64,000 bases of DNA. Source: Microglena sp. YARC (taxonomy: Eukaryota; Chlorophyta; Chlorophyceae; Chlamydomonadales; Chlamydomonadaceae). Shown here piece by piece: positions 37,866-46,052 of this stretch (positions are counted from its first letter, which is position 1; every line of letters begins with the position of its first letter). The notes under the pieces are model-generated. The model ran no database searches. It was given only the letters and a program-made list of their open reading frames with translations, and was not told the origin of the DNA. The stretch covers positions 54,106,268 through 54,170,267 of the forward strand of contig CM039464.1 of assembly GCA_022414725.1 (NCBI GenBank), in the 5' to 3' direction. Position numbers and translations under genes: made by a program.

Positions 37866-38045
37866 TAAAAGCATGGACAATTCTTTATTTTTTCGTTTTA
37901 CAAATCTTCAAGTGAACATGGACCTGTATCTGGTTTCAGGGGATATCATTATACGGACACAATTGTGTTGTGCTTGGCAATCTTCTTGTATGTTGTTCCT
38001 CGGGTACATGGGATGCTGTGCCAGTTGAGTCTCGAGAATCATGTA

Positions 38046-38707
38046 TCAAGCTTCACCGGCCCCGATAATGGGGCACATGGTCCTGATTTTTTCAAACACG
38101 GCGTCGGCCGTTCGTTTGATCACATCGTCGCCATCGGCGTTCGTGTCCACGACGAGTACGTCAGACGAATCCAACAACCATTGTTCGTGGATTTTCTCGA
38201 CATCTTGTAGGTACTCGAGGGTAACGCCGATTTCAGCGTCCCTATTGCGGACCCCGATGCGTTCCAGACACTTGGTAGCGCTGCATTCGTGCATGGGAAA
38301 GCAATGGCTTTTTGCGCTTCATTGTACCACGTGACATACGAGTGCCATGCGCAATCGTCATGTGATAGGTTCATCATTGCGAAAACGTTCATATCTGTAT
38401 CCATGCTCCTCTCAATAACCGTTACAAAATTGATGTTGTCTTCGGCGATACGGCGGTATTGTTTCATGCGAGTGTACAGGACGAACATCTGGAACGACAT
38501 CGCGTTCCGCTCCTTGTCGTTGTAAAACTCGCCAAGCATGTTCTTCGACCCCCGGCCAGAAACACCCGTGAAATCCTTCGTCCACTCTTCCACAGGCTCA
38601 AACTCAACACGAATTTTTAAGTTGCTGGCGGTCACGCGAGACTCGATCTCATTCAACAAGGATGTCTTGCCATACCCGATGTTCCCCTCGATGGAAATGA
38701 GATACAT
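38046..38707 (-). CDS. Deoxynucleoside kinase, one frameshift
   Basis: Starts at ATG 38707 (MYLISIEGNIGYGKTSLL), which carries the P-loop at residues ~7-15. VEFEPVEEW binds substrate and VIERSMDTDMNVFA matches the E/D-R-S motif. Near 38290 the frame shifts. The other frame supplies the lid region (KCLERIGVRNRDAEIGV) and LEYLQDVEKIHEQWL with VLVVDTNADG. The family phosphorylates deoxynucleosides for viral DNA synthesis. The open frame upstream of 38707 is only the 10-bp array and is excluded. Confidence 0.7.
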
Positions 38708-38713
38708 GATAGA

Positions 38714-38816
38714 TGGAACAATGGAACAATGGAACAATGGAACAATGGAACAATGGAACAATGGAACAATGGAACAATGGAACAATGGAACAATGGAACA
38801 ATGGAACAATGGAACA
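38714..38816. repeat. 10-bp array (GGAACAATGG)
   Basis: About ten head-to-tail units immediately 5' of the deoxynucleoside kinase start and 3' of the next gene's coding region. Every unit contains ATGG on the plus strand and a CAATGG box-like string. A promoter or slippage role is possible. Confidence 0.85.
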
Positions 38817-38849
38817 CTTTTTCTTTTACACTCTCAAATCAGACTTGTA

Positions 38850-39149
38850 CTATCTACTTCTTGAATCCTCCTCCTTGCCATCATCAACATCAACATCATT
38901 TGTTTCAGCGACAACAACTTCCTTTTCTTTGTCCTCATTGATAGGTGCAGCATCAAAAGTTTCGCTCTCCTTGGAAGGGCTGGTGGAAGCGACATTGCTC
39001 TTCCCACCATCTCGCGCAGATTCTGTTGATGTTGCTGCCTTCTTCTTTTTCTGTAGCGTGTGAGTGAAGAGTATCGCCATGACCACGATCCCGATGATGA
39101 CAATAACTCGTATGTTAAGAAGCTTGCGTAAGATTCTCATTGTGTTCAT
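38850..39149 (-). CDS. Small single-pass membrane protein with acidic tail
   Basis: 99 residues from ATG 39149 (MNTMRILRKLLNIRV). One helix at ~12-31 (IRVIVIIGIVVMAILFTHTL), then Lys4 and a long Ser/Glu/Asp-rich disordered tail ending EEDSRSR. It looks like a signal-anchored protein with its tail outside or in the lumen. Function unknown. Confidence 0.6.
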   Translation of the reverse strand: MNTMRILRKLLNIRVIVIIGIVVMAILFTHTLQKKKKAATSTESARDGGKSNVASTSPSKESETFDAAPINEDKEKEVVVAETNDVDVDDGKEEDSRSR

Positions 39150-39224
39150 TCAAAAAGCATATGCACGTACAAAATAAATTTATCAATCTCTTGTGAACGA
39201 GAGAGTTTCTTCAAACACATTTTT

Positions 39225-40022
39225 TCACGGTTCTTGTGTTTCTTTTTGTCGATGCATTGTATCGCCGCCTCCATTCGATACAATCTTCTGATCATCAACC
39301 TCGTCTGCATCCCCGAAGAAGACCTCCTCGTCTTCAAATACTGAATATGTTTCGGGATCATCTCCTTCATGTTCATTGTTGATCCTCAACTTGGAGAGGG
39401 ATGCGACGGGAAGGACAGAGTCCACCACACGCGTAAAGCATACGTGGGGCTGCGTCGGATCGTCATCAGATGCAAACTCATCATCGTCTGCCAACAACCG
39501 AGCTACCACGGAGATGCGGTTGTCTCCAATCTCAAATCGCTTGCCTAGGATTACGGTCGTGACGCTCTCGCCGTTCTTCACACCGTTCAGTTTCTCAAGA
39601 AGGTCTCCCTCGTGCTGGTCCTTGACAAGGATGGCATCCAATAACGGTGTGAACTGGCCGTCTGACGCTTGTATCCCTTCTTGCGCAAAGAAAGCGAACA
39701 TGTTGCTGTCGGACACACGCAACGTTATCTTGAGCCCTACCGGAGGGTTGCATACCAACGCGTTGTACTCCACACTGAATATGACGTCACCATTCATGGA
39801 CGCGCACTCGAGACGTGCGGCAGAGATGCTGTGAATCGATGTAGAGTTAGCGAGGATGTATCCGTGTCTGGTGCACACACCCTCGACCTTCCTGCGCAGC
39901 TCCGCCTGGACGTGGACGTCAATGTCGCTCCCTAGGCAGTGTGGGCGTATCAGAAGGTTGTCCGACAGAACGCTAGGGACGACCAGGATCGCATTCTCAT
40001 CGGAGGCAGCATCGCCAACCAT
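39225..40022 (-). CDS. RPB7-like RNA polymerase subunit
   Basis: 265 residues from ATG 40022. The N-terminal half follows the RPB7 pattern: LLIRPHCLGSDIDVHVQAEL, KVEGVCTRHGYIL, then IFSVEYNALVCNPPVG, where the first domain joins the OB-fold part. The C-terminal ~80 residues are acidic and probably disordered. RPB7 forms the stalk of RNA polymerase II and binds emerging RNA; giant viruses encode their own. No catalytic residues are expected. The call rests on pattern, not on a search. Confidence 0.55.
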   Translation of the reverse strand: MVGDAASDENAILVVPSVLSDNLLIRPHCLGSDIDVHVQAELRRKVEGVCTRHGYILANSTSIHSISAARLECASMNGDVIFSVEYNALVCNPPVGLKITLRVSDSNMFAFFAQEGIQASDGQFTPLLDAILVKDQHEGDLLEKLNGVKNGESVTTVILGKRFEIGDNRISVVARLLADDDEFASDDDPTQPHVCFTRVVDSVLPVASLSKLRINNEHEGDDPETYSVFEDEEVFFGDADEVDDQKIVSNGGGDTMHRQKETQEP

Positions 40023-40084
40023 ATCGGAAAGTAGTGATGAAGGTATTTAACAAGCAATCTTTACACTATTCATGAAAAATACGA

Positions 40085-40092
40085 GTATAAAA
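40085..40092 (+). promoter_or_regulatory. TATA-like box upstream of TFIIB-like gene
   Basis: GAGTATAAAAAC about 75 bases before ATG 40164, in the AT-rich divergent gap shared with the RPB7-like gene. It resembles the TATA part of family A. Confidence 0.35.
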
Positions 40093-40163
40093 ACAAGCTG
40101 CCTCAATACATTGTACACTACAACATCTAGCGATTTTGTTAGTCATTTTCAATCCGATTTATA

Positions 40164-40985
40164 ATGCCGCGCACGGTGGGTGAAACGCGAACTATCCCGG
40201 TGGACAGTGCTGTATGGGTAGATCTTGTCATTCGGAACAAGACGCATCCCTATGCAGGGATGAACAATACCGATCCTACTATCGTGCAGTCTCATCAACA
40301 ATTCATGCCGTACGTCTTTTGCAAAAGTCAACACATTGCGTTGCTCGATGGTATGGTGACGTGCCAGGAATGCCACAGCGTGGTGGACCGCATTATCGAC
40401 TACGGTGCTGAGTGGCGGTTCTTCGGCACCGTCTCGGACGGAGGGGGGGTAGGAACCGGTCGTAACATGACGCGTTGCTGTCCGCCTTCGAACTGTCTTA
40501 TCCCAACTCTCGGTAGCGTCATCGGGTCCGGGGCACAGAGCTCTACCCCGTCAACTACGACCTTAGCAATGGGTGGCAGGGCCAAGCAGCGTTCGTGCAC
40601 GGATATCCAACGGTACCATTTTTGGAACTCGATGACGTACAAGGAGCGGACGCTGTGTTCGGTATTCGAGCAGCTGGCAGCAATCGCTTTGAGGAACGGC
40701 ATCCCTCAGATCATTCTAGAAGAGGCCAAGGGGGTGTACAAGAAGGCTTCCTCTGTCAAGGTGACGCGTGGTGACAACCGAAAGGCTATTATCACATGTT
40801 CGATGTACATGGCGTGCAAGCTAAACCATGTTCCGCGAAGCTGCAAGGAGATTGGTGAACTTTTCGGCGTGAGCAGCAAAATTGTTATTCGTGGGTGCAA
40901 GTTGATCGAGAGTCGTGTAGACGACCTGGAGGTGTCAACGTCGCGTCCTGAGGACTACATCCGACGGTTCAGTTCTAAATTGTAA
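40164..40985 (+). CDS. TFIIB-like transcription factor, N-terminal part
   Basis: 273 residues. Near residues 52-90 a zinc-ribbon-like region (VFCKSQHIALLDGMVTCQEC) is followed by DYGAEWRFFG, as in TFIIB. The first cyclin fold is at ~150-260: QRYHFWNSMTYKERTL, AIITCSMYMACKLNHVPRS, KEIGELFGVSSKIVIRGCK. It ends YIRRFSSKL at a TAA. The second cyclin fold continues in the same frame right after the stop. TFIIB recruits RNA polymerase to promoters. The intact viral protein would be ~360 residues. Confidence 0.75.
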   Translation: MPRTVGETRTIPVDSAVWVDLVIRNKTHPYAGMNNTDPTIVQSHQQFMPYVFCKSQHIALLDGMVTCQECHSVVDRIIDYGAEWRFFGTVSDGGGVGTGRNMTRCCPPSNCLIPTLGSVIGSGAQSSTPSTTTLAMGGRAKQRSCTDIQRYHFWNSMTYKERTLCSVFEQLAAIALRNGIPQIILEEAKGVYKKASSVKVTRGDNRKAIITCSMYMACKLNHVPRSCKEIGELFGVSSKIVIRGCKLIESRVDDLEVSTSRPEDYIRRFSSKL

Positions 40986-41252
40986 ATGGACGAGATAGAG
41001 CGAGCCTTCACGCAACACATAGTGGACAATATCGTTGAGTCCGATCTGGTATGTGATTTCATGCCCACGAGCGTTGCGGCTGGCGCGTTGTACATGACCA
41101 ACTTGGAACTAAACGTCGGTCTCTCGCGTGCGGACATTGCTCAAGCATGCTACTTGTCAGTGTCGACTATGCTTAAGTGCTACAAGCGTCTTCACCAACA
41201 TCGCGACATAATCCTCCAGGGCATCGATGGACCACTTCCAGGAACATCCTGA
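40986..41252 (+). CDS. TFIIB-like second cyclin fold, split off by a stop codon
   Basis: 88 residues from an ATG directly abutting the TAA of the previous frame and in phase with it. FMPTSVAAGALYMTNLEL and LSRADIAQACYLSVSTMLK then CYKRLHQH match the second cyclin repeat of TFIIB. The two frames therefore are one gene with an in-frame TAA, readable only by readthrough, or a recent nonsense mutation, or a true split into two polypeptides with termination-reinitiation. The end joins a family A repeat. Confidence 0.65.
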   Translation: MDEIERAFTQHIVDNIVESDLVCDFMPTSVAAGALYMTNLELNVGLSRADIAQACYLSVSTMLKCYKRLHQHRDIILQGIDGPLPGTS

Positions 41253-41470
41253 TGCTTACACTCCACCAAGTCTTTGGGAGAGAGCGACCTCTCGCGTTTC
41301 GCCGAGAAGTTCCTCGAAAACCCCACCACCCCCTGATACTGATATGGGGACACAGACGGTTGAACGGTTTACCACAGAGGCGACTCGGAATATTTTCGAG
41401 AACCTCTTGAACTTGCTGCACACCCCCCTACGTTGCCCAAAAGCAACGATCTGCAGTCTGGATGATTAAT
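41253..41470 (-). repeat. Long family A repeat copy
   Basis: Read on the minus strand it holds CTGCAGATCGTTGCTTTTGG, CGAGTCGCCTCTGTGGTAAA, GTCCCCATATCAGTATCAGG and CGGCGAAACGCGAGAGGTCG, up to the TFIIB end. The plus strand is open (encoding TPPSLWERATSRV and MGTQTVERFTTEA), hinting that the repeat derives from a coding sequence. The CTTTATTTGAG core is absent. Confidence 0.65.
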
Positions 41471-41475
41471 TGAAA

Positions 41476-41952
41476 CTACTGTATCGCCATGAACCATACT
41501 AGGAGGAACAACATGGCGATGCCCATAAGTAACAGCATTCGCCATAGCTCCACTGGTTTGTTGTAGAGTTGTACTAAGATGTATATGATCATTGGGACGA
41601 TAATTAGGAGTATAAAAACGCCTACGCATATGATCAACACTCTTGCAAGTCTGCTTCTTTCGTAAAAGAACCAAACAGTTGACCTTGATGTGTGCGCAAC
41701 GGTGTCACTCGCCGAAACCTTGAAGTATTCTTTGCTGTTCATGACGAATTCCCACTCGTACTCGTCAAGGTCGTCATCTGCAAAAAGTTTATTGACGGCA
41801 TCGTTTAAATTCAAATTCGGTACTACCGAATTCTTCAGTTTACTCAGTAAATTGTTAAAGGATTTTTGTAATTTCTTCGGTACCAATAAGTACAGGAAAA
41901 TTACTACAAGAGACGTTTCCCCAGCGTACAACGACATGGTGATAAATGACAA
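41476..41952 (-). CDS. Membrane protein with three hydrophobic segments
   Basis: 158 residues from ATG 41952, or from 41937 (MSLYAGETS). An N-terminal helix (TSLVVIFLYLLVP) is followed by a ~70-residue polar domain (NLNDAVNKLFADDDLDEYEW) and two C-terminal helices (IICVGVFILLIIVPMIIYIL; WRMLLLMGIAMLFLLVWFM). No motif is known to me. Possibly a virion membrane protein. Confidence 0.55.
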   Translation of the reverse strand: MSFITMSLYAGETSLVVIFLYLLVPKKLQKSFNNLLSKLKNSVVPNLNLNDAVNKLFADDDLDEYEWEFVMNSKEYFKVSASDTVAHTSRSTVWFFYERSRLARVLIICVGVFILLIIVPMIIYILVQLYNKPVELWRMLLLMGIAMLFLLVWFMAIQ

Positions 41953-42024
41953 TGTAATGTAACTTTAAATTGAAGCATTATAAAAAATGGTTGTATTTTT
42001 CCAAGGCGTCCGCGTCAAATACCA

Positions 42025-42624
42025 ATGGATTTAAAACGTGATAAATTGTATGTTGTTTCATCATACACAAAGTCCTTTCGTTATTTATTTATGATGGCTC
42101 TCCCCCTCCAGACACAGAGTGACTGTTCCTCCGATTCAAAACCACACCAATCACAACGACTCACAAGATTCTTTGAATCAATCAGATACCGACATCCCTC
42201 ATGTACATCGAGACATCCCTCATGTACATCAGATACCGACATCCCTCATGTAGACGCACATTTCGGCGACCCGTTGGTGATGGACGAAATTATGTACGTC
42301 GCACTCCCTGTCGGCGAACTAACAGGACAAGTCAAGTGGTTCAATGATCGCTTGGGATACGGCTTTTGCACTGTCATCAACGACAGCGTGCACAAGGGGC
42401 GCGATATTTTCGTGCACCACAGCGGCATCCGTCCTCTGACGAGCAACTACAAGACTCTGCGGAAAGGAGAATATATAAACTTTAACGTGATGAACGGTCA
42501 CAATGGTATGCAAGCCGTCGACGTTACAGGAATTTGCGGAGGCCCGCTAATGTGCGACGTCGTTCCAGTGAAGACCCGGGTCTCAGAATCCATGTACGGA
42601 TCTCATCATGTAAATGTACTCTGA
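42025..42624 (+). CDS. Cold-shock-domain nucleic-acid-binding protein
   Basis: The cold-shock domain occupies the last ~95 residues: TGQVKWFNDRLGYGFCTV carries RNP1, DIFVHHSGI is RNP2, and RKGEYINFNV with AVDVTGICGG closes the barrel. It binds single-stranded RNA or DNA and may act as an RNA chaperone in viral translation or replication. The N-terminal ~85 residues are low-complexity with a duplicated HPSCTS block from direct repeats at 42193-42255. The start is uncertain (42025, or the Met pair near 42090). Confidence 0.75.
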   Translation: MDLKRDKLYVVSSYTKSFRYLFMMALPLQTQSDCSSDSKPHQSQRLTRFFESIRYRHPSCTSRHPSCTSDTDIPHVDAHFGDPLVMDEIMYVALPVGELTGQVKWFNDRLGYGFCTVINDSVHKGRDIFVHHSGIRPLTSNYKTLRKGEYINFNVMNGHNGMQAVDVTGICGGPLMCDVVPVKTRVSESMYGSHHVNVL

Positions 42625-42649
42625 TTAAAAAAACTGGTTGTTTAATAAA

Positions 42650-43467
42650 ATGCCATCATCCTGTTTTAAAGGAAACGCCTCTACAAAAAAAAATCTACCG
42701 GAAAACTCGCTGCAGGACGATCGTATGCAGAAAAAAATGAAGTCTCAGTTATTGCTGGTAAAACCGATGATGTCAAGACCGCTTCTAGAAAGGGCTCTGC
42801 TTGCAAGACCGTTGTTGGAAAGGGCTCTGCTGGCAAGACCGTTGTTGGAAAGGGCTCTGCTGGCAAGGCCTCTGTTGGAAAGGCCGTTGTTGGAAAGGCC
42901 GTTTCTGGAAAGGTCTCTGTTGGAAAGGCCGTTGGTGACCAGGTAGGTGTTGGCAAGGCCGCTGGTGGCAAAGCCGTTGGTGGCAAGGTTTTATCATCAT
43001 CATCTTCAGAAGAGTTAAAACAGCTTCGTGCTGAAGTTAAGGCTTTAAATGCTCGCGAAGCGAAGATCATAAAATCTTACAAAGCGCGCGTAGCTGATAT
43101 GAAGAAACAGGTTCAGAAACGGTTCAAAGAGTTGGAGGCTGGAACCAAACAACAATTGCAGCAATCGAATGCCAATCCTCAACAACAGTCAAGTATCATG
43201 GACTACTTGCAGGCCGGTTTCTTCACTGCTTTGGGTGTTATAGCTGCTTTTGCAGTTGTGGATCTCATCGCAGGTGCATTTGGAGGTGGAGATAATAGCG
43301 GGGGTAACGATGACTCCCCTAAGGAAAACGATGCTGCTGCTGACGATGCTGTTGCTGATGATGAAGAGGACGTGTTTGGGGACAATGATGATGATATATT
43401 TGCAGATATTGATAATGATATTGGAGGAATGTTGGTTTTTTTTAATGAGGGGGGGGGGGAACAATGA
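42650..43467 (+). CDS. Lys-rich repeat protein with coiled coil and membrane segment
   Basis: ATG 42650 opens MPSSCFKGNASTKK; at an A9 run (42685-42693) the frame must slip by one to enter the natural sequence. This has GKASVGKAVVGKAV-type repeats, then a charged coiled coil (EELKQLRAEVKALNAREAK), a hydrophobic segment (FFTALGVIAAFAVVDLIAG) and an acidic tail. A G11 tract near 43449-43459 offers alternative C-termini. The basic repeat could bind DNA, as in histone H1-like tails, but that is inference. Both mononucleotide runs are slippage sites. Confidence 0.5.
42776..42975 (+). repeat. GKAVV-type 15/30-bp tandem repeat
   Basis: Degenerate units around GTTGGAAAGGC and TCTGCTGGCAAGACC. In the coding frame they give Gly-Lys-Ala-Val/Ser repeats. 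In another frame they give an artificial RPLLERALLA series. Confidence 0.75.
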
Positions 43468-43533
43468 TTGGGGTGACTTTTAATGCGTATTTAAATTTGT
43501 AGATTATTCTACACTAAAATACATGTACATGTC

Positions 43534-44037
43534 ATGATTTTGTTTGTGATCATATTTATTACGTTGTTATTTATCTTGATTTTCTCTGCGCAGGTAAAAT
43601 TTCATTCCAATCCTGTACTTAGACCCGAAATTGTCCAGACATCTATAGATAGTGCGGCTGCTGGGGACCTTTTGATTAATGAAAAAAACCCTGTACTCCT
43701 CACACGCGGCAATGTTTCAGGGATGCAACAAGTTCGATCTCTTCTCCGTTTCTCATATGTTCGTGCGGGACCTACACAACTGTTATCCTCTGCTAGCGGC
43801 GTTACAAATGACGCTAGATACCTTGTGACCTGGACAGAATCTTCATCGGTGCCTGCAGAAGTAGACATTGTTCATCCGCATATGCAGAAAACTCCATTTC
43901 GAGTGCGATTGAACGCGGGTGAGGTGCTTGTCCTGCCTCCCAAGTGGAGGTTGGAAATTATAGGGAATTCTGTAAATGTGTACTCTTTGCGATTTTACGA
44001 CATGTACAGTTTTGTCCGTACGTGGTTCGAAAAATAA
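43534..44037 (+). CDS. Signal-anchored protein, unknown
   Basis: 167 residues. The N-terminal hydrophobic segment (ILFVIIFITLLFILIFSA) is a signal peptide or anchor. The rest is beta-rich with RVRLNAGEVLVLPPKWRLEI, resembling a jelly-roll or cupin-like strand pattern without visible metal ligands. It ends SFVRTWFEK. Similar short anchored proteins occur in giant-virus virions. The frame is intact, and an AT-rich promoter-like gap precedes it. Confidence 0.6.
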   Translation: MILFVIIFITLLFILIFSAQVKFHSNPVLRPEIVQTSIDSAAAGDLLINEKNPVLLTRGNVSGMQQVRSLLRFSYVRAGPTQLLSSASGVTNDARYLVTWTESSSVPAEVDIVHPHMQKTPFRVRLNAGEVLVLPPKWRLEIIGNSVNVYSLRFYDMYSFVRTWFEK

Positions 44038-44138
44038 TACGGGCCATCGTCTCCATTTGTATTGAGACTTTCAAATGTCCCTAGCTGTATGTCGTGTCGT
44101 CCGGGACTCATCGTACTTATCAAGAGTCGAATTTGTTT

Positions 44139-44651
44139 TCAATAATTGTACGCTTCGCATTCGGCTTTCAGAGCTGACCATGAAGTTTGCAAGTCTTTCT
44201 CATATGTATTGCATATTTTGAGCGCGGGCTGCCTATCGTACTTTTTCATATCGATGGTGTTTTCTTTCCCGGGCATGGAGATGTACCCTACAGTGCCGTC
44301 TGCCGTGTACTGTCGACGACACTTCCGTTCTCCCGAACCATCTTCTTCGAGCGTCCAATAGTCCGGGCATGTCGATACGTTCATGAGTCGCCGTGTGTCG
44401 AACGCGGTTGCCCTCATTTTCTTTATTCTCGCCTCGTAGTTCCAGACGGCCAGTAGTGAAAATATTGACAATGCGAAAAGACCAAAGAGGACCGTTGACA
44501 AGAATAACTTGTACTCGGTAACCTTTTCGATATACTTTTTGCTTTTGAACAAGGCCACAACAACAACCGCGAATAGGAGGCAGCATGTGGCGAAAATCAA
44601 TGTGTTCATGTACAAGTTCTTTGGCTTTTTGTCATCATTCTCGTAAACCAT
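44139..44651 (-). CDS. Two-pass membrane protein with CPDYW motif
   Basis: 170 residues from ATG 44651. Helices lie at ~16-34 (LIFATCCLLFAVVVVALF) and ~48-68 (FLSTVLFGLFALSIFSLLAV), followed by an ectodomain with VSTCPDYWTLEEDG, ERKCRRQY, LKICNTYEK and LKAECEAY. Four Cys would allow two disulfides. I recall CPDYW-type Cys ectodomains from other giant-virus membrane proteins. A family A repeat lies just upstream in sense orientation. Confidence 0.65.
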   Translation of the reverse strand: MVYENDDKKPKNLYMNTLIFATCCLLFAVVVVALFKSKKYIEKVTEYKLFLSTVLFGLFALSIFSLLAVWNYEARIKKMRATAFDTRRLMNVSTCPDYWTLEEDGSGERKCRRQYTADGTVGYISMPGKENTIDMKKYDRQPALKICNTYEKDLQTSWSALKAECEAYNY

Positions 44652-44683
44652 AGTTGACCTCCTGCCTCTTTTTTGTATACACT

Positions 44684-44711
44684 TGTTCTAAAAAAAAATT
44701 GGGACACCCTG
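44684..44711 (-). promoter_or_regulatory. Family A repeat upstream of CPDYW protein
   Basis: On the minus strand GGGTGTCCCAATTTTTTTT, then AGAACAAGTGTATAC, 30-60 bases before ATG 44651. It also marks the left edge of the foreign-looking block. Confidence 0.45.
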
Positions 44712-45274
44712 TACTGTAATGTGAATGATATCCCTTGAACGAATGCCAAAGCATCTAAAAAGCAGACCAGTGTACCCAAATGTGCAGCCCATTGGGTTAG
44801 CCCTGTGGGTTAACTGAAGGTGAGAGGGGTTGTGGGCTTGCTTTTCACGCTTTTCAGCCCCCCTGGGAGTTCATGCAGCAGCAAGAAGGGCTGGGGGGGG
44901 TCATGAATTTGTATGAGGGTTCAATGCAGATCAAGCGGCAGGCCGGATGTATGTTGGAGGTTCCTCCCAATGCAGTTGGAAGTTAGTTGCTGAGGTTGCT
45001 TGCATGTGGCAGCTTGGGGTTACCGCTGCTGTATGTGTTTATTCTCACATAAGGGCAGTCAGGCAGGCGGCTGGGCAAGGCTGTTGAAGGCAGCCAGCAG
45101 GCAGGCCGAGGACACTTTGATGCCTGAAAGCAGCAGTGGCAAGCAGGCAGGCCAGCAGCAGACAAGCCTGCTGATGTGGTGAGCAACAGATCAACGCGCA
45201 GGAGGTGGTGTGAGAAGAAGGGCTTACTCATGCGCAGACAATTGGAGCTTCGTCAAGCAGGCGGACACGAAGCG
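44712..45274. other. Foreign-looking block resembling green-algal nuclear DNA
   Basis: Noncoding, with style unlike the flanks: GGCAGGC and GCAGCAG-rich strings (CAGTCAGGCAGGCGGCTGGG; GGCAAGCAGGCAGGCCAGCA) typical of chlorophyte (Chlamydomonas-like) intergenic DNA. It is bounded by a family A repeat on the left and a family B end at 45275-45302 on the right. Probably host DNA captured or transposed, or an integration scar. Confidence 0.45.
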
Positions 45275-45302
45275 GTTTCATTTTAGTATTCAGTTGACTG
45301 TA
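45275..45302 (-). repeat. Family B terminal repeat, solo
   Basis: Minus strand TACAGTCAACTGAATA, then CTAAAATGAAAC, closely matching the left end of the Fanzor element. The stop codon of the next gene lies inside it, so that gene's C-terminus was defined by the insertion. Confidence 0.65.
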
Positions 45303-45931
45303 GGCAACTGTTGCACCTTTTTCCACGAAACGCGGAAGCGTTCAGGGGCGAAGATGACGAGCCCCGTACCGGACCAGTGACCTGACGAGCTGATGTCGTA
45401 CTTGGTCTGCTTGATGTCGTCCCAAAAACGCTGCATGTGTTCGTTCAAGTGAATGTCGTCCACTATGAGGAGTCCGTCGAACTTCGCCTCCTCCAGGACC
45501 TTGAAGATATCGCGTTCCGATTTGCCCAGGTGGTCAATGTCGAGAATGACGAGGTCTGAGGTTCGCAGGTGGTCAGGGAGATCGCGCATGTAGTTCGGGC
45601 CGATCTCAAGACGTACGTTGGGGATGTGGATCGCGGTGGGAACTGACGGGTCTGAAGGTAGGGAAGATATAAGGTCGAAGCTGCGCACCGTCTTCTCGGT
45701 CGCTAAGGATAGCGCAGCGGCTGACAAACCTTGAAAGTGCCCGATATCGATGATAGTGGGACGTCGGACGGAACGCGCAACATGTGCGAGTAATCTGTAG
45801 TGCTCCTCTCCGGCAGAAAGGTCAAAGAACCTGAAATTGGATGACCACCGACATACTGAGTTCACACTGGAAAGGTCGATCGCGTTCAAATCCGTGGGAT
45901 CGAGGACGATATCGATGATCTCTGATGCCAT
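45290..45931 (-). CDS. Class I SAM-dependent methyltransferase
   Basis: 213 residues from ATG 45931. HYRLLAHVARSV precedes motif I (TIIDIGHFQGLSAAALSLAT), then VRSFDL after strand 2, DLVILDIDHLGKSERD after strand 4 and GLLIVDDIHLNEHM after strand 5, as in MTase_24-type enzymes. IDIGHFQGLS departs from the usual G-x-G, as in other viral copies. The substrate is unknown. The last residues (QQLPTVN) and the stop come from a family B end, so the native C-terminus may be lost. It is distinct from the methyltransferase at 15.0 kb. Confidence 0.65.
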   Translation of the reverse strand: MASEIIDIVLDPTDLNAIDLSSVNSVCRWSSNFRFFDLSAGEEHYRLLAHVARSVRRPTIIDIGHFQGLSAAALSLATEKTVRSFDLISSLPSDPSVPTAIHIPNVRLEIGPNYMRDLPDHLRTSDLVILDIDHLGKSERDIFKVLEEAKFDGLLIVDDIHLNEHMQRFWDDIKQTKYDISSSGHWSGTGLVIFAPERFRVSWKKVQQLPTVN

Positions 45932-45956
45932 TATTTATCGTGACCACTTTAAAACC

Positions 45957-46004
45957 TTACAGTAAAGTGGGACACACCTTTTTATACTCTAAAAAACTGC
46001 AGAT
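45957..46004 (-). promoter_or_regulatory. Family A repeat with TATA box, upstream of methyltransferase
   Basis: On the minus strand CTGCAGTTTTTTAGAGTAT, then TATAAAAAGGTGTGTCCC and ACTTTACTGTAAGG. The TATA box lies about 50 bases before ATG 45931. The same block precedes the gene at 47636. Confidence 0.5.
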
Positions 46005-46052
46005 CGTTGACACTGTCAGATTTCGTGCAGCGTAGCATCGACTTTGTCGAGC

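Noticed and set aside
44712..45274. A coding gene in the algal-looking block
   Set aside because: Only short frames of about 60-80 codons made of repeated Ala/Gln/Gly-type strings; no domain or start context.
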